Shown piece after piece: positions 54,574-63,393 of a stretch of 64,000 nucleotides of DNA. The notes below the pieces were generated by a model that was given only the letters and a program-made list of their open reading frames with translations, was not told where the DNA came from and ran no database searches. Made by a program: the position numbers and the translations under genes. Origin of the DNA: Pseudolabrys sp. (lineage in GTDB: Bacteria; Pseudomonadota; Alphaproteobacteria; Rhizobiales; Xanthobacteraceae); the NCBI GenBank assembly GCA_030684935.1, contig JAUXXH010000047.1, positions 1-64,000 on the forward strand, written 5' to 3'. Positions within the stretch are counted from its first letter, which is position 1. Each line of letters starts with the position of its first letter.

Positions 54574-56196
54574 ATGACACACGACAATCCCGACACCCAT
54601 CCCACTGATCCCACCAAAAACTCCCCGCTCGGGGAGCCGGCACTTTCGCCTGCGGGCGACGATGCCAGCACCATTGCGGGCGGTGCAAGACCCGGCGACG
54701 GCGAGATGGCGGACGAGCAAGGGCAATCCCGCCCAAAACACAAAAGGCCCGCCAGGGCCAAAAGCAAAAGGAAGAAACAAGCTCAGCCGTCGGCGAACGA
54801 GCCGGAGAGCGTTGCGGCCCGCATCCTGAGGCCGCTCGAACTGCCCGCGGTCGCTCTGGATCGGCGCCTGTTGCCGGCTCCGCTGATCGAAGCGCTGGAA
54901 GCTGCTGACCTCGGCGACAAGGCTCACCTACCCGCTGGAGTTTTCATGTCTCTCGCGACGATCGGCGCCATCATTGGTTCGAACCTGCAGGTAGAGGCTG
55001 CTAGCGAATTGCGATCGCCCGCCAACTTCGCATTGCGCATCGTCGCGGTGGCGACCAAGGACGGCCCACCGCTGATGCCGCCGGCCATATTGGCTGGCGC
55101 CCATGCTGTAGAAGCCGACTGGATCGATGCGCACGCTGCTGCGGTCGAGCAGAACGTCAGTCTGCGGCGGGCGGCCGAACAGCGGCGTCGCATGTATGAG
55201 ACGACCCGGAGGAGTGCAGCCGCGCTTGGCATCGACCCGCCACCCTTCCCGCCTGATGTCATCTCGCCGGTGATCGGCCCTCGCCCACAGTTCGTCGTTG
55301 AACACGGCGCTTCCCGCGCGATCCAGGCCGCGGCCTCCGGCGGCACCGGCTTGTTCGTCATCAACGATGACCACATGGCTTCATTCGACCACGTGGGTGG
55401 GTATTACGACCGCGCCACTGATCGGCTTCTCAACACGGCCGCCGCCGGTCACCTGATCGCCATCAAAGATTCGAAGCGCGGCTGCGTCGTAATGCGGCCA
55501 GTGACAGCGTCGGTCGTCGGCATTCTGGCTCTCTCGGAATGCTCCGGTTTGCACGCTGTGGGGACGTCTCAGCTTGCAGCGACACTGTTCGTTGCCGCGT
55601 CGACACCGCCGGTTGCGAAGGATTGTGCACCTTTCGTCGCTCTCATGCGGGCCGTCGCCGCGATCCCGCCGGGTGGCCGACTGACCGTAACTGCATCGAA
55701 AGAGGCATTGGTTGCGTTCAAAGCTTGGAGAGACCTTGCCGAGGCGGCCGAACGCCCTTTGTCCGACTTCCTTTTCCAGTTGGAAGATTTGGCAATGCGG
55801 CTTGCGGCAACTCTGCATATCGTTTCGATCGCCGGCAGCACGAGCATGACGGTGCACGATATCCCGCCGGCGACGCTCGGCCGGGCGATCGCAATCATCG
55901 ACAGCTATGTCGTGCCTATCGCCCGGGCGCTTCTGGGAACGATTAGCCACGGTGCGGCAGAACGCGACGCGCGCCGGATCGTCGCGTACGCCCGGGAAAC
56001 CACAAGCCTGGCAAACCCCGTCCTGGATCGGAGAGGCTTGTTGCGTGCCTGGCAGCGCTCCATCGACGTGCCGGAGCTCGACGCAGCGCTTGCGCTGTTG
56101 GTGCGGGAAGACTTACTCGCCGTCCTCGACCCGGCGGACGCCGGTGGCGGCGGACAGCGCTTCAGCGTGGCGCCGACGGTGTTTGAGGGGGCGTAG
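54574..56196 (+). CDS. DUF3987-like mobile-element protein
   Basis: 540 residues. The first 80 are charged and low-complexity (KHKRPARAKSKRKKQ). From about 95 the pattern follows DUF3987/YfjI-type proteins: LPAGVFMSLATIGAIIGSNL, FVVEHGASRAIQAA...GLFVINDDHMASF, and a late LAMRLAATLHIVS block. The usual Walker A (GxGKS) is replaced by ATKDGPPLMPP, so ATP binding is doubtful. Relatives are common in integrative elements and thought to be linked to replication. A strong terminator follows. Confidence 0.6.
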   Translation: MTHDNPDTHPTDPTKNSPLGEPALSPAGDDASTIAGGARPGDGEMADEQGQSRPKHKRPARAKSKRKKQAQPSANEPESVAARILRPLELPAVALDRRLLPAPLIEALEAADLGDKAHLPAGVFMSLATIGAIIGSNLQVEAASELRSPANFALRIVAVATKDGPPLMPPAILAGAHAVEADWIDAHAAAVEQNVSLRRAAEQRRRMYETTRRSAAALGIDPPPFPPDVISPVIGPRPQFVVEHGASRAIQAAASGGTGLFVINDDHMASFDHVGGYYDRATDRLLNTAAAGHLIAIKDSKRGCVVMRPVTASVVGILALSECSGLHAVGTSQLAATLFVAASTPPVAKDCAPFVALMRAVAAIPPGGRLTVTASKEALVAFKAWRDLAEAAERPLSDFLFQLEDLAMRLAATLHIVSIAGSTSMTVHDIPPATLGRAIAIIDSYVVPIARALLGTISHGAAERDARRIVAYARETTSLANPVLDRRGLLRAWQRSIDVPELDAALALLVREDLLAVLDPADAGGGGQRFSVAPTVFEGA

Positions 56197-56243
56197 CTGT
56201 CAACAGCCCCTGCGGCACTCCCGCAGCGGTGCGACAATGAGAG

Positions 56244-56275
56244 GAAGGGGTCGCTGACAGCGGCCCCTTCTTTTT
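56244..56275 (+). terminator. Rho-independent terminator
   Basis: GAAGGGGTCGCTG-A-CAGCGGCCCCTTC (one T:G pair) followed by TTTTT, 48 bp after the DUF3987-like stop. Strong. Confidence 0.9.
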
Positions 56276-57084
56276 GTCGGCGAGCTCTTAGCGGGTGACC
56301 TGGTCGAACTTTAGCACCCAATCGCGCAAGCGGCTGAGGCAACGGGGGTCACTTTCCTAAACCAATCCCAAAAAGACTGCCTGCTCCCGAGCCGCCTTTT
56401 ACTGGGATTGCCGTCCTCCATTGGATGAAAGGTCTGGGAGGGCATAGCGCGGGGTCTAAGGGTGAAAGCGCCGACGGGGGGCAATGCACTCTGCTCAGCC
56501 TGCCCGCCTAACTCAAACTTTTATAAATTCCGAGTTGCCGATACCTTTCCGGACCGAAACTGTTACCGGACGGATTTCAAGCGCAATTTTGGCCGCGACC
56601 AACGTTACTTTTGGCGATTAAAGCGTTTCACCGGGCCTTCCGACCGTTACACCAGCTTATTTAAGCCCATTGATTCTAAACGATTTTTTGCTCGATCAGG
56701 CAGGATTTGGTCAGAAACAAACGTTACCTGGTCGAGCAGACGGAGGGGGGGGTCGCGGAATAATCATGCGCGCTGCATCGCTGACGCGAACGATCATGAT
56801 CAAAACTGGCAAACACGGTGATTTGCTAATTTTTTCGGCATTCGAACTAACCGTTACTTAGTCAGAACCAAACGTTACATTTGCCCTGTGTAACGGGGGG
56901 CCGAGTTTTTTTCCTCCCGCCGCTACTTTCGCGAGATACTTTCCGCGAATCTTATTGGCGCTTTTTTTCGCAGAGCGGCGTGTGGTCGCCCGGCAGTGTC
57001 TACCTGGTTATCCCCGCAACTAACACCCAAGTTGGCGATATTCATACTGGCCGTCTCGCGAGACCTGTGTCCATGGTCAGAGGC
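56276..57084. other. 800-bp non-coding control region
   Basis: No gene is supported. The region is markedly more AT-rich than its surroundings, holds the phased GTTAC repeats (56562-56894) and an inverted repeat TTCGCG-N10-CGCGAA at 56928-56949. It lies between a terminator and the PrtN-like gene, so it is most likely a control or replication region. Confidence 0.6.
56562..56894 (+). repeat. Six phased GTTAC direct repeats plus one inverted copy
   Basis: GTTAC starts at 56562, 56604, 56646, 56723, 56853 and 56874, with an inverted copy at 56890-56894. Spacings are 42, 42, 77, 130 and 21 bp; 42 and 21 are whole helical turns. Flanks agree on (G)AACCAAACGTTAC-like consensus; the fourth and sixth copies share 17 of 18 bases of GTCAGAANCAAACGTTAC. 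Looks like iterons or multiple operator sites. Confidence 0.7.
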
Positions 57085-57378
57085 ATGGTCACCGATAATG
57101 ACATGCAAGCTGTGCCAACGATTTTCTACCTGATGGCGCAATATCAGGGGCGAGCAGTCGTGCCGCTTGAGGTCGTGTGCCGTGACTACTTCCCCCATCT
57201 TTCTGTCGAAAAGCTCTTGAGGAAGTGCCTGAGAGGCGATTTGGCCTTGCCCATATATCGGTCCGAACTTAGCCAGAAATCGGCGCGTGGAGTCCACATC
57301 AATGACCTTGGCGCCTATATCGACCAGCGGCGGGCGGCTGCGGTCCGTGAACGCGACCAACTGTGCGGGTCGCGATGA
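57085..57378 (+). CDS. PrtN-like (pyocin activator family) regulator
   Basis: 97 residues from ATG 57085 (ATG 57103 gives 91). The core FYLMAQYQGRAVVPLEVVC, DYFPHLSVEKLLRKCLRGD, ELSQKSARGVHINDLGAYID matches the PyocinActivator/PrtN family, small DNA-binding activators that in Pseudomonas switch on pyocin genes after RecA-induced loss of PrtR. In Hyphomicrobiales, relatives occur on mobile elements. The phased GTTAC repeats lie 190-520 bp upstream. The frame is open upstream to 56881 but without family likeness. Confidence 0.82.
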   Translation: MVTDNDMQAVPTIFYLMAQYQGRAVVPLEVVCRDYFPHLSVEKLLRKCLRGDLALPIYRSELSQKSARGVHINDLGAYIDQRRAAAVRERDQLCGSR

Positions 57379-57765
57379 GTACGGCTGCGGTACGATCTCG
57401 GTACAGCTGGCGCGCTGGGTCGGCCGCCCTGCCCTTGCCAAACCGACCGCCGGCGACCGTGTCGGTCCCGTCATAAACGAGGGCTTTTCTCCCCCACCCA
57501 CCCGCCGCGCACCCTCGCGACGGACCACCGCCGCCGACGCCGAATTTCCTGCGGCACCCGCGCCCGCGTACCCTTGAAGCTGGGCGTGGCCGTCGCCGGC
57601 AGGCGCGGATGGACGCCAGCAGCCTATCGTATGTGGCGTATGACTCCGTTCAAGCGCCGGCGAATAGCGGTCGAACAGCGCAATCACTTCTCCATAGTCG
57701 ATCGACGGTCCGCCGGCGGGCCTTTGAGGTCTTGTTTTCTCGGGACGAACAACGACTTTAGGGGC
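57379..57765. other. Spacer between prtN-like gene and selO
   Basis: 387 bp. An in-frame extension of selO back to 57574 exists but matches nothing conserved. A minus-strand frame crosses the region (57600-57760) with fair codon use (SIDYGEVIALFDRYSPALE) and could be debris of a gene; no family recognised. Confidence 0.4.
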
Positions 57766-59265
57766 ATGAGCGCTGACCATTTCTCCTCTGCTGAGCACAG
57801 AGCGATCCCCTTCGATAATTCCTATGCGCGGCTGCCGCCGGCCTTTTACGAGCGCGCACAGGCGGCACCAGCCCCCTCGCCCAGGATATTGCGGATCAAC
57901 GACGCCCTTGCCCGGCAGCTGCAAATCGATCCGGCATTCCTGAACAGCGCGGCGGGGCTGGCTATTCTTTCCGGTAACAGCACGGCCGCCGGTTCGGAGC
58001 CGATCGCGCAGGCCTATGCCGGACACCAGTTCGGGAACTTCGTGCCCCAGCTTGGCGACGGACGCGCCTTGCTGCTTGGCGAGGTCGTCGCTGCCGACGG
58101 CAAGCGGTTCGATCTTCAGCTGAAAGGATCGGGTCCCACACGCTTTTCCCGGCGCGGCGATGGCCGCGCAGCGCTTGGCCCCGTCATCCGCGAATACATC
58201 GTCAGTGAGGCCATGGCCGCACTCGGCATTCCAACCACGCGCTCCCTTGCCGCGGTCCTGACAGGCGAGACGGTCAGGCGCGAGCGCATGCTGCCGGGCG
58301 CCGTCCTGACCCGCGTGGCATCAAGCCATCTGCGGGTCGGCACGTTTCAATATTTCGCGGCGCGGGGGGACGTGCAAAATTTGCGGGTTCTGGCGGATTA
58401 CGCCACCGCACGGCACTACCCCGCCGCTCGCAGCTCCCCGGACCCCTACCTCGCATTATTTGACGCGGTGGTCGCGGCCCTGGCCAATTTGACCGCCCGC
58501 TGGATGCTCGTCGGTTTCATTCACGGCGTGCTGAATACCGACAACACCTCAATTGCGGGTGAGACGATCGATTACGGCCCATGCGCCTTCATGGACGCCT
58601 ACGATCCCGGCAAGGTCTTCAGCTCCATAGACCAATACGGGCGCTACGCATTCGCAAACCAGCCCGCCATCATGAAATGGAATATGGCGCGCTTGGCCGA
58701 AGCATTGCTGCCGCTGATCGCAGATGGCGGGGATAAGGCGGTTGAAGCGGCTAACGCGTCCATCGCGCGTTTCAACGACCATTACGAACAGGCGTATGTC
58801 GGCGGCCTGCGTCAGAAGCTTGGGCTCTCGCGCGAAATGGACGGCGACCTCGCCCTTGGAAATGAGCTGCTCGCGATCATGGCTGAGAGCCAGGTGGATT
58901 TCAATTTGACCTTCCGCCGCCTGAGCGAAACCGCAGACCCTAACCGGGATGCGGAAGTTCGTAGCCTTTTCGTGGATCCGGCCGCTTTCGATGCATGGGC
59001 AAATCGCTGGCGAGAACGCCTCGCGTTGGAAGACGGATCCGCTGAAGCGCGCAGCGCGGGAATGCGCCGGGTAAACCCCTTGTTCATCCCCCGCAATCAC
59101 CGCATCGAGGCGGCGATCCGGGACGCTGAAAACGGACGCTATGAGACATTCAACGAACTCATGGACGTGCTGGCGCATCCGTATGACGATCGGGCCGAGT
59201 TTGCAGCCTATGCCAATGCGCCCGTTCCGGAAGAAGAAGTTCAGCAGACATTCTGCGGAACGTGA
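57766..59265 (+). CDS. selO: Protein adenylyltransferase SelO (YdiU)
   Basis: Pseudokinase-fold enzyme that transfers AMP from ATP to Ser, Thr or Tyr of redox proteins. 499 residues, the usual bacterial length. Seen: QAYAGHQFGNFVPQLGDGRA, LKGSGPTRFSRRGDGRAALG with the nucleotide lysine, GVLNTDNTSIAGETIDYGP with the catalytic Asn/Asp, and NPLFIPRNHRIEAAI. This bacterial form ends QQTFCGT and keeps the C-terminal Cys (CxxC/U region), needed for redox control. ATG 57766 follows TTAGGGG. Confidence 0.93.
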   Translation: MSADHFSSAEHRAIPFDNSYARLPPAFYERAQAAPAPSPRILRINDALARQLQIDPAFLNSAAGLAILSGNSTAAGSEPIAQAYAGHQFGNFVPQLGDGRALLLGEVVAADGKRFDLQLKGSGPTRFSRRGDGRAALGPVIREYIVSEAMAALGIPTTRSLAAVLTGETVRRERMLPGAVLTRVASSHLRVGTFQYFAARGDVQNLRVLADYATARHYPAARSSPDPYLALFDAVVAALANLTARWMLVGFIHGVLNTDNTSIAGETIDYGPCAFMDAYDPGKVFSSIDQYGRYAFANQPAIMKWNMARLAEALLPLIADGGDKAVEAANASIARFNDHYEQAYVGGLRQKLGLSREMDGDLALGNELLAIMAESQVDFNLTFRRLSETADPNRDAEVRSLFVDPAAFDAWANRWRERLALEDGSAEARSAGMRRVNPLFIPRNHRIEAAIRDAENGRYETFNELMDVLAHPYDDRAEFAAYANAPVPEEEVQQTFCGT

Positions 59266-59511
59266 CTTCATCAACGGTCAGCCTTCGCGAAGCAGCGTTG
59301 GGGCATTCGGATCGTGCTGGGAACGTTCCTGATCTGGTCGGTTGTGAGCATAAGTGCTCACCGTTATGAAACATAATGGCAACGTATGGAGCCGAACAAA
59401 ATCGCAATGCCTTTATGTTACCAGGTAGACATAGACGCGCAGGATAAGAACATATGCGAACCTGCCTCTTTTAAACCTTTCAAATACGATTTTATCGATT
59501 AGAAATCATTG

Positions 59512-59754
59512 ATGCGCGCCCAAAAAACCAGATCAACGCAGATGACAACACGCCTGGAACGCATTGGCGAATTTTCGCAGGGCGACCCCCCTGCCGGCGA
59601 AGCCTTGGAACTGCTTTGCGAAGACAGCAGCGGCACCTACCTCATTCCATCGCTTTGCATCTGGAGGGAGGGCAAGTGGGTGACAGCGGAGCGCGGCACG
59701 ACAATAGCGGTACAGGTCGTGGGTTGGCGCCCACCCCAGGCATATAAGCGGTAG
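59512..59754 (+). CDS. Small conserved-looking hypothetical protein
   Basis: 80 residues from ATG 59512, or 70 from ATG 59542, which fits better. The body (LELLCEDSSGTYLIPSLC, WREGKW, AVQVVGWRPPQ) resembles short soluble proteins frequent in Bradyrhizobium that end in a GWR block. Function unknown. No clear ribosome site for either start. Confidence 0.5.
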   Translation: MRAQKTRSTQMTTRLERIGEFSQGDPPAGEALELLCEDSSGTYLIPSLCIWREGKWVTAERGTTIAVQVVGWRPPQAYKR

Positions 59755-60362
59755 AAAATACCGGCCGATCGAAAGCTGGGAGCTGGCGTCCAAGAACCGG
59801 TTCTATACCGGACGACTTCCCGCCATGCGGAGCGATAAATCATCTGGAAAACAATCTGCCACTACGGAAATCAAGGCAAGGCCGCGCAGACCGCGCAGGC
59901 GTACAAACGGAGACGGCCTCATTGGTAGCGCCACCCAAGTCATCCGATGACAGTCATTGCACTTAACACTGACCTTGCTGGATCGCTTCCCAACCGCTCG
60001 ATGTGAAGCACCTTCGCCGTTGCGCCCTTACAGTACTGACAGACGGGGGGTGGGGTTGGGTCCATTGGACAGCTAAGCGCGCATTCCACCTGAATGTCTG
60101 TGGTGTGGGCCACAATGCGAAAAAATGGCAATAGCATCACTCGCAGCAAACACCACCCGCAGAATGCCGACTTCCAAATCGGCGGCTGAGCCCTTTGCCA
60201 GTCGGGTAGAAGACGCAGAGAATAAGTTCCCTGCCGGCGTGTAACGAAATACCGCCGCCTCCGTAAAAACGTGCTATTGATTATGACAGCGCCAGAACCT
60301 CTCGGCTGCTGGCGTTTGAGTTGGGTCCGAACCTGAGCTCCGCCCCCCGAACAGGAGCTCGC
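59755..60362. other. 600-bp spacer, possible tiny ORF
   Basis: Mostly non-coding. On the minus strand a 41-codon frame (60065 to 59940) reads PPPVCQYCKGATAKVLHIERLG, which could be part of a small CxxC protein, but it lacks a ribosome site. The right end should hold the promoter for the response regulator. Confidence 0.4.
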
Positions 60363-60743
60363 ATGGAACGGATCAAACTACTGGTCGTCGAAGACGAAGT
60401 GCTCATTCAAGAGCTTTTGCTTGACCACCTTGAGGACGGCGGCTTTGAACCCGTTTCCGCCTCCACTGCAAGAGATGCAATGCAGTTACTCGATGACGAT
60501 GAGTATCGCGCATTGGTCACCGACATCAATCTATTGACCGACCTATCAGGCTGGGACATCGCGCGGCACGCTCGTCGGCTCTATCCGGAGCTTCCTGTAA
60601 TTTACATGACTGGTGACAGCGCGGCAGCCTGGTCTGCGGAAGGCGTTCCAAACAGCGTTCTAATTACCAAGCCATTTGCCCCTGTGCAAATCACCACCGC
60701 GCTTGGACAGTTATTGAATGTGGGCAACACGCCCGGCGTATAG
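60363..60743 (+). CDS. Single-domain response regulator
   Basis: 126 residues, receiver domain only. Acidic pocket VVEDEVLIQE, phosphoacceptor Asp in LVTDINLLTD (near residue 54), Thr in IYMTGDS and Lys in LITKPFAP. No output domain, so it must act by binding a partner or as a phosphate sink. The GAF/HWE-type kinase 0.9 kb downstream on the other strand is a candidate partner. Confidence 0.9.
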   Translation: MERIKLLVVEDEVLIQELLLDHLEDGGFEPVSASTARDAMQLLDDDEYRALVTDINLLTDLSGWDIARHARRLYPELPVIYMTGDSAAAWSAEGVPNSVLITKPFAPVQITTALGQLLNVGNTPGV

Positions 60744-61125
60744 GGCGGGCCTGCGTTGCCGCATCCCTTCGCCCCCGCTGTGTTGGAGAGGTGCATGGAA
60801 GATCCGAGCAACCCACATTACCTGAATTGCGGCACCGAACAGGTTGATGTCTGAAGGTCCTGGGCAAAGCAGACATGCTTTGCCCAAGACCTAACGGCTG
60901 CTCCGTGCCAAAAGCAGACATCGGGTCTACTCCGTTTAGTGTACGCTCCTGACCGAACGGCAGAATTTCGTGAAGCGGCGAACACGGCAGTATCAACGGC
61001 CGTGATCCTCGGGAGAGGGCCGCATGAATTCTGCGAGAGGAACCATTTTGGCCACCGTCCATTCACTAATGGAGGCACGCACTGCAAAGCTTCCGAACAA
61101 CGTCGAGAACCTGCAGGAACGAGCT
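60744..61125. repeat. Repeat-derived spacer of Bradyrhizobiaceae type
   Basis: 380 bp without a gene. Read on the minus strand it gives the pattern MSAFGTEQ...MSALP, the trace of a dispersed repeat often mis-called as small ORFs in Bradyrhizobium and Rhodopseudomonas. AAGCAGACAT occurs twice (near 60866 and 60910) and GGCAAAGC-AGACAT-GCTTTGCC forms a hairpin (60857-60879). Confidence 0.5.
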
Positions 61126-61455
61126 ATGCCAAAATTCGTTGCGATTGGATACGGAGACCAAGACGGCTACGACCGTACCGTCGTGGCTGTTCGCGAAGCC
61201 GCCCACAAACAAGACGCGCAATTGCAGAAAGACGGAGCATTGATGGGGATAGCGGGAACTCCTGTACAGGTTCGCAATCCCACCGCTAAACAGGCTGAAA
61301 CGACTGAGGGCCCGTTCATGTCGTCCTCGTTACCAGTAGCGGGCTTTGCCATAATCGAAGCCGGCAATTTGGCTGATGCCATCGAGAAGGTATCCAGGAC
61401 TCCTTGCGCTGTTGCACAAGGCGTCGTTGAGGTTTGGCCGTTACGGTTTCAATAA
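61126..61455 (+). CDS. YCII-domain-like protein
   Basis: 109 residues from ATG 61126 with AGGA 8 nt upstream. KFVAIGYGDQDGYDRT, KDGALMGIAGTPVQVRN, TEGPFMSSSLPVAGFAIIEA and the closing VEVWPL follow the YciI/DGPF plan (ferredoxin-like fold). The catalytic-type Asp-His pair of YciI is not clear. Function unknown. The frame is open back to 61024 but without likeness. Confidence 0.75.
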   Translation: MPKFVAIGYGDQDGYDRTVVAVREAAHKQDAQLQKDGALMGIAGTPVQVRNPTAKQAETTEGPFMSSSLPVAGFAIIEAGNLADAIEKVSRTPCAVAQGVVEVWPLRFQ

Positions 61456-61623
61456 AGTGCCAGAAGATTGTTCTGCACTTTTCACGCAGTGCGCTCGCGT
61501 TGCCGAGTTACAGAAAACGTACAGCCGTTCTCGTGACCCAGCCGACGACGCCTCGTCCAATCACTGAAAAGGCCTAGGATGTCCGCTTCGTGCAGAACAG
61601 GACTCGTTGCGACTACTTACCTA

Positions 61624-62757
61624 CTAAGCGACGGCAAGGTCGCCTTTGCGCGGAAAAGTGACCACCAAACAGGTTCCTCGGCCGTTATTAGAACTGGTCG
61701 CCACTCCCCCGTCGAGTTGCTTGGCCAGGACGTCGATTATCTTCATGCCCAAGCCTTTTTGAGCGGCAAAATCGAAGCCGGGCGGCAAACCCTTGCCTTC
61801 GTCGCAAACGCTTAATTTGCAGTCTGATTTTGTAGCTGCGAAGCTAACAGAAACTGCTCCCGCGCCATGCTTGGCAGCGTTCGTGACAAGCTCGTTAAGC
61901 AACAAACCAACTGACTGAATGGTCTTTGTGGTCAATTGCGCATCTTCGCCCGACACGGCTACCGGCATACCAAGTATATCTGCGAGGTCTCCACTCAAGC
62001 GCGTGATAAACGCGAGAGCAGAAACATAGGCGACATTCTCTTCGTCAAGTAAATGCCGGTGCACCCGGGCGACAGCTCCGACTCGATGAGCGGCCTTTTC
62101 GAAGTGCTCAGCCACATCTTCCGGCACTTGCCTGCCCTGTAATCGCAATATTGAAGAAACAAATTGAAGACTATTGGCGACGCGATGCTCAATCTCGCGC
62201 CCCATTAAATTCGCTTGCTCGTTAGCGCGACCGGCGCGCTCAAGCGCTGTACGGGCTGAAAGACGCAGCTCCATTTGATCCATGACCAGACTTGCCAGAT
62301 CACGAAGATCATCAATCTGCCTCTCTGTGATGGGGCGGACTTCCTTATCAATCACGCAGAGAGTGCCGAGGTTGTAACCGTCATGAGTGTGGAGCGGAAC
62401 GCCCGCGTAAAAACGAAGGCCGAAATCTCCCGCAACCAACGGGTTCGTCAAAGACCGGACGTCCTTTGACGCATCCTCAAGAATGTAAGGATCGGGGTGG
62501 AGGATCGCTGACGCGCACAGCCCCGGCTCCCTGTCGATCTGTTCTACCGGCAAGCCGTGGTGAGATTTGAACCAAATGCGGTCGTGATCGACGATCGAAA
62601 TTATAGCTATCGGGACATTGAAGATTCGAGCAGCAATCGCGGTTACCCGGTCGAAGGCACCGTCAGGAGGGGTATCGAGAACGTCGTAACGACGCACCGC
62701 CTGCATGCGCGCTGTTTCATTAATCGGGATGATTGCGGACGGCACCCGGAAGGTCAA
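61624..62757 (-). CDS. GAF-domain sensor histidine kinase (HisKA_2/HWE type)
   Basis: 377 residues, soluble. A GAF domain (about 25-165) carries ISIVDHDRIWFKSHHGLP and GFYAGVPL-like RFYAGVPLHTHDGYNLG. Kinase: phosphoacceptor in EIEHRVANSLQFVSSIL (His near 187), a Glu/Arg-containing block AAHRVGAVARVHRHL, N-box LLLNELVTNAAKHG and G2 GLGMKII. This class in alphaproteobacteria often senses light or general stress and phosphorylates receivers such as PhyR or single-domain regulators. A cofactor cannot be inferred. Confidence 0.88.
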   Translation of the reverse strand: MTFRVPSAIIPINETARMQAVRRYDVLDTPPDGAFDRVTAIAARIFNVPIAIISIVDHDRIWFKSHHGLPVEQIDREPGLCASAILHPDPYILEDASKDVRSLTNPLVAGDFGLRFYAGVPLHTHDGYNLGTLCVIDKEVRPITERQIDDLRDLASLVMDQMELRLSARTALERAGRANEQANLMGREIEHRVANSLQFVSSILRLQGRQVPEDVAEHFEKAAHRVGAVARVHRHLLDEENVAYVSALAFITRLSGDLADILGMPVAVSGEDAQLTTKTIQSVGLLLNELVTNAAKHGAGAVSVSFAATKSDCKLSVCDEGKGLPPGFDFAAQKGLGMKIIDVLAKQLDGGVATSSNNGRGTCLVVTFPRKGDLAVA

Positions 62758-63100
62758 AGTGTTTCCTATCGTTTTGCAACCGTACTCGCCGCCGCCGGTT
62801 CACTGCGACGATAGATGACCGTACTCCTCTGGCCAAACTTTGGTGCATTAAAAGACATAGATGGGCGGATTTTACCTCCAAATGCGGTAACTTGGGATGC
62901 TCCGATAAGCCAACCCCAAACGGTCGAAGCGAGGCCTGCACTTACCCGCCTATAGGAAAGGATCGGAAAATCGGAAAGTTCCTGAGTCAAACTACCATGG
63001 ATGCTGCAATTTGGTCCCGATATCGGCTCTGGGTCAGAAGCCGACTCGAACCCGAGAACGGCCTCTCGCGATCGCGCGTCGGCTCAGCCGACCGGGCTCT
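62758..63100. other. Repeat-rich spacer
   Basis: No gene supported. Around 63011-63060 the plus strand reads ISALGQKPTRTRE, again the trace of the dispersed Bradyrhizobium-type repeat. The kinase promoter should lie in the left 150 bp. Confidence 0.4.
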
Positions 63101-63328
63101 ATGCGCGCCGAATGCATGCTCGATGCCGGCGCCGATCGTGTAGCCGACTTCTGTCTCGCTGCGGGAGCCGGTGAACTGGGTTACGCCGGCCGGAAGCGGG
63201 CCCGAGAAGCTCGCGGAGTTTTTGACGCCGCCGTAGGCAAGACCGCCCGTGGCGTACAACAGCGTGCCACCTTCCGCAATGACGGCCACATCGTTCGCGC
63301 CGGTCTGAACTTCAGGTTCGGCCGCTAA
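63101..63328. pseudogene. Omp25-type outer-membrane protein relic with inverted segment
   Basis: Minus strand 63265-63101 reads TLLYATGGLAYGGVKNSA, GVTQFTGSRSETEVGYTIGA and GIEHAFGAH, a beta-barrel stretch of small Omp25/porin-family proteins. Directly beside it, the plus strand 63269-63328 reads TFRNDGHIVRAGLNFRFGR and stop, the barrel's last strand. In intact proteins both lie on one strand, about 30-40 codons apart. So the penultimate part is inverted relative to the end and the rest is gone. Confidence 0.75.
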
Positions 63329-63365
63329 GCCATCCCGTCCGCTTGCGGATGGTCAAAGACAAAAA

Positions 63366-63393
63366 AGCCCGCCGTCGCAAGACGGCGGGCTTT
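63366..63393. terminator. Bidirectional rho-independent terminator
   Basis: AGCCCGCCGTC-GCAA-GACGGCGGGCT, a perfect 11-bp stem, with AAAAAA on the left and TTTCGT on the right, so it can end transcripts from both sides. It sits after the outer-membrane-protein relic. Confidence 0.9.

Noticed and set aside
56562-56894. Reading the GTTAC repeats as a proven plasmid origin or a CRISPR
   Set aside because: No replication initiator gene lies beside them, and unit length and spacing are too irregular and short for a CRISPR array.
57574-57765. 64-codon N-terminal extension of selO
   Set aside because: Not conserved in the family; ATG 57766 gives the normal length and has a ribosome site.
56923-58026. 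367-codon minus-strand frame
   Set aside because: Covers the PrtN-like gene and selO start in antisense; only a short middle stretch looks protein-like and matches no known family.
59830-59850. CGATAAATCA shared with the dusA start region
   Set aside because: Only 10 identical bases and nothing flanking; too short for an attachment repeat.
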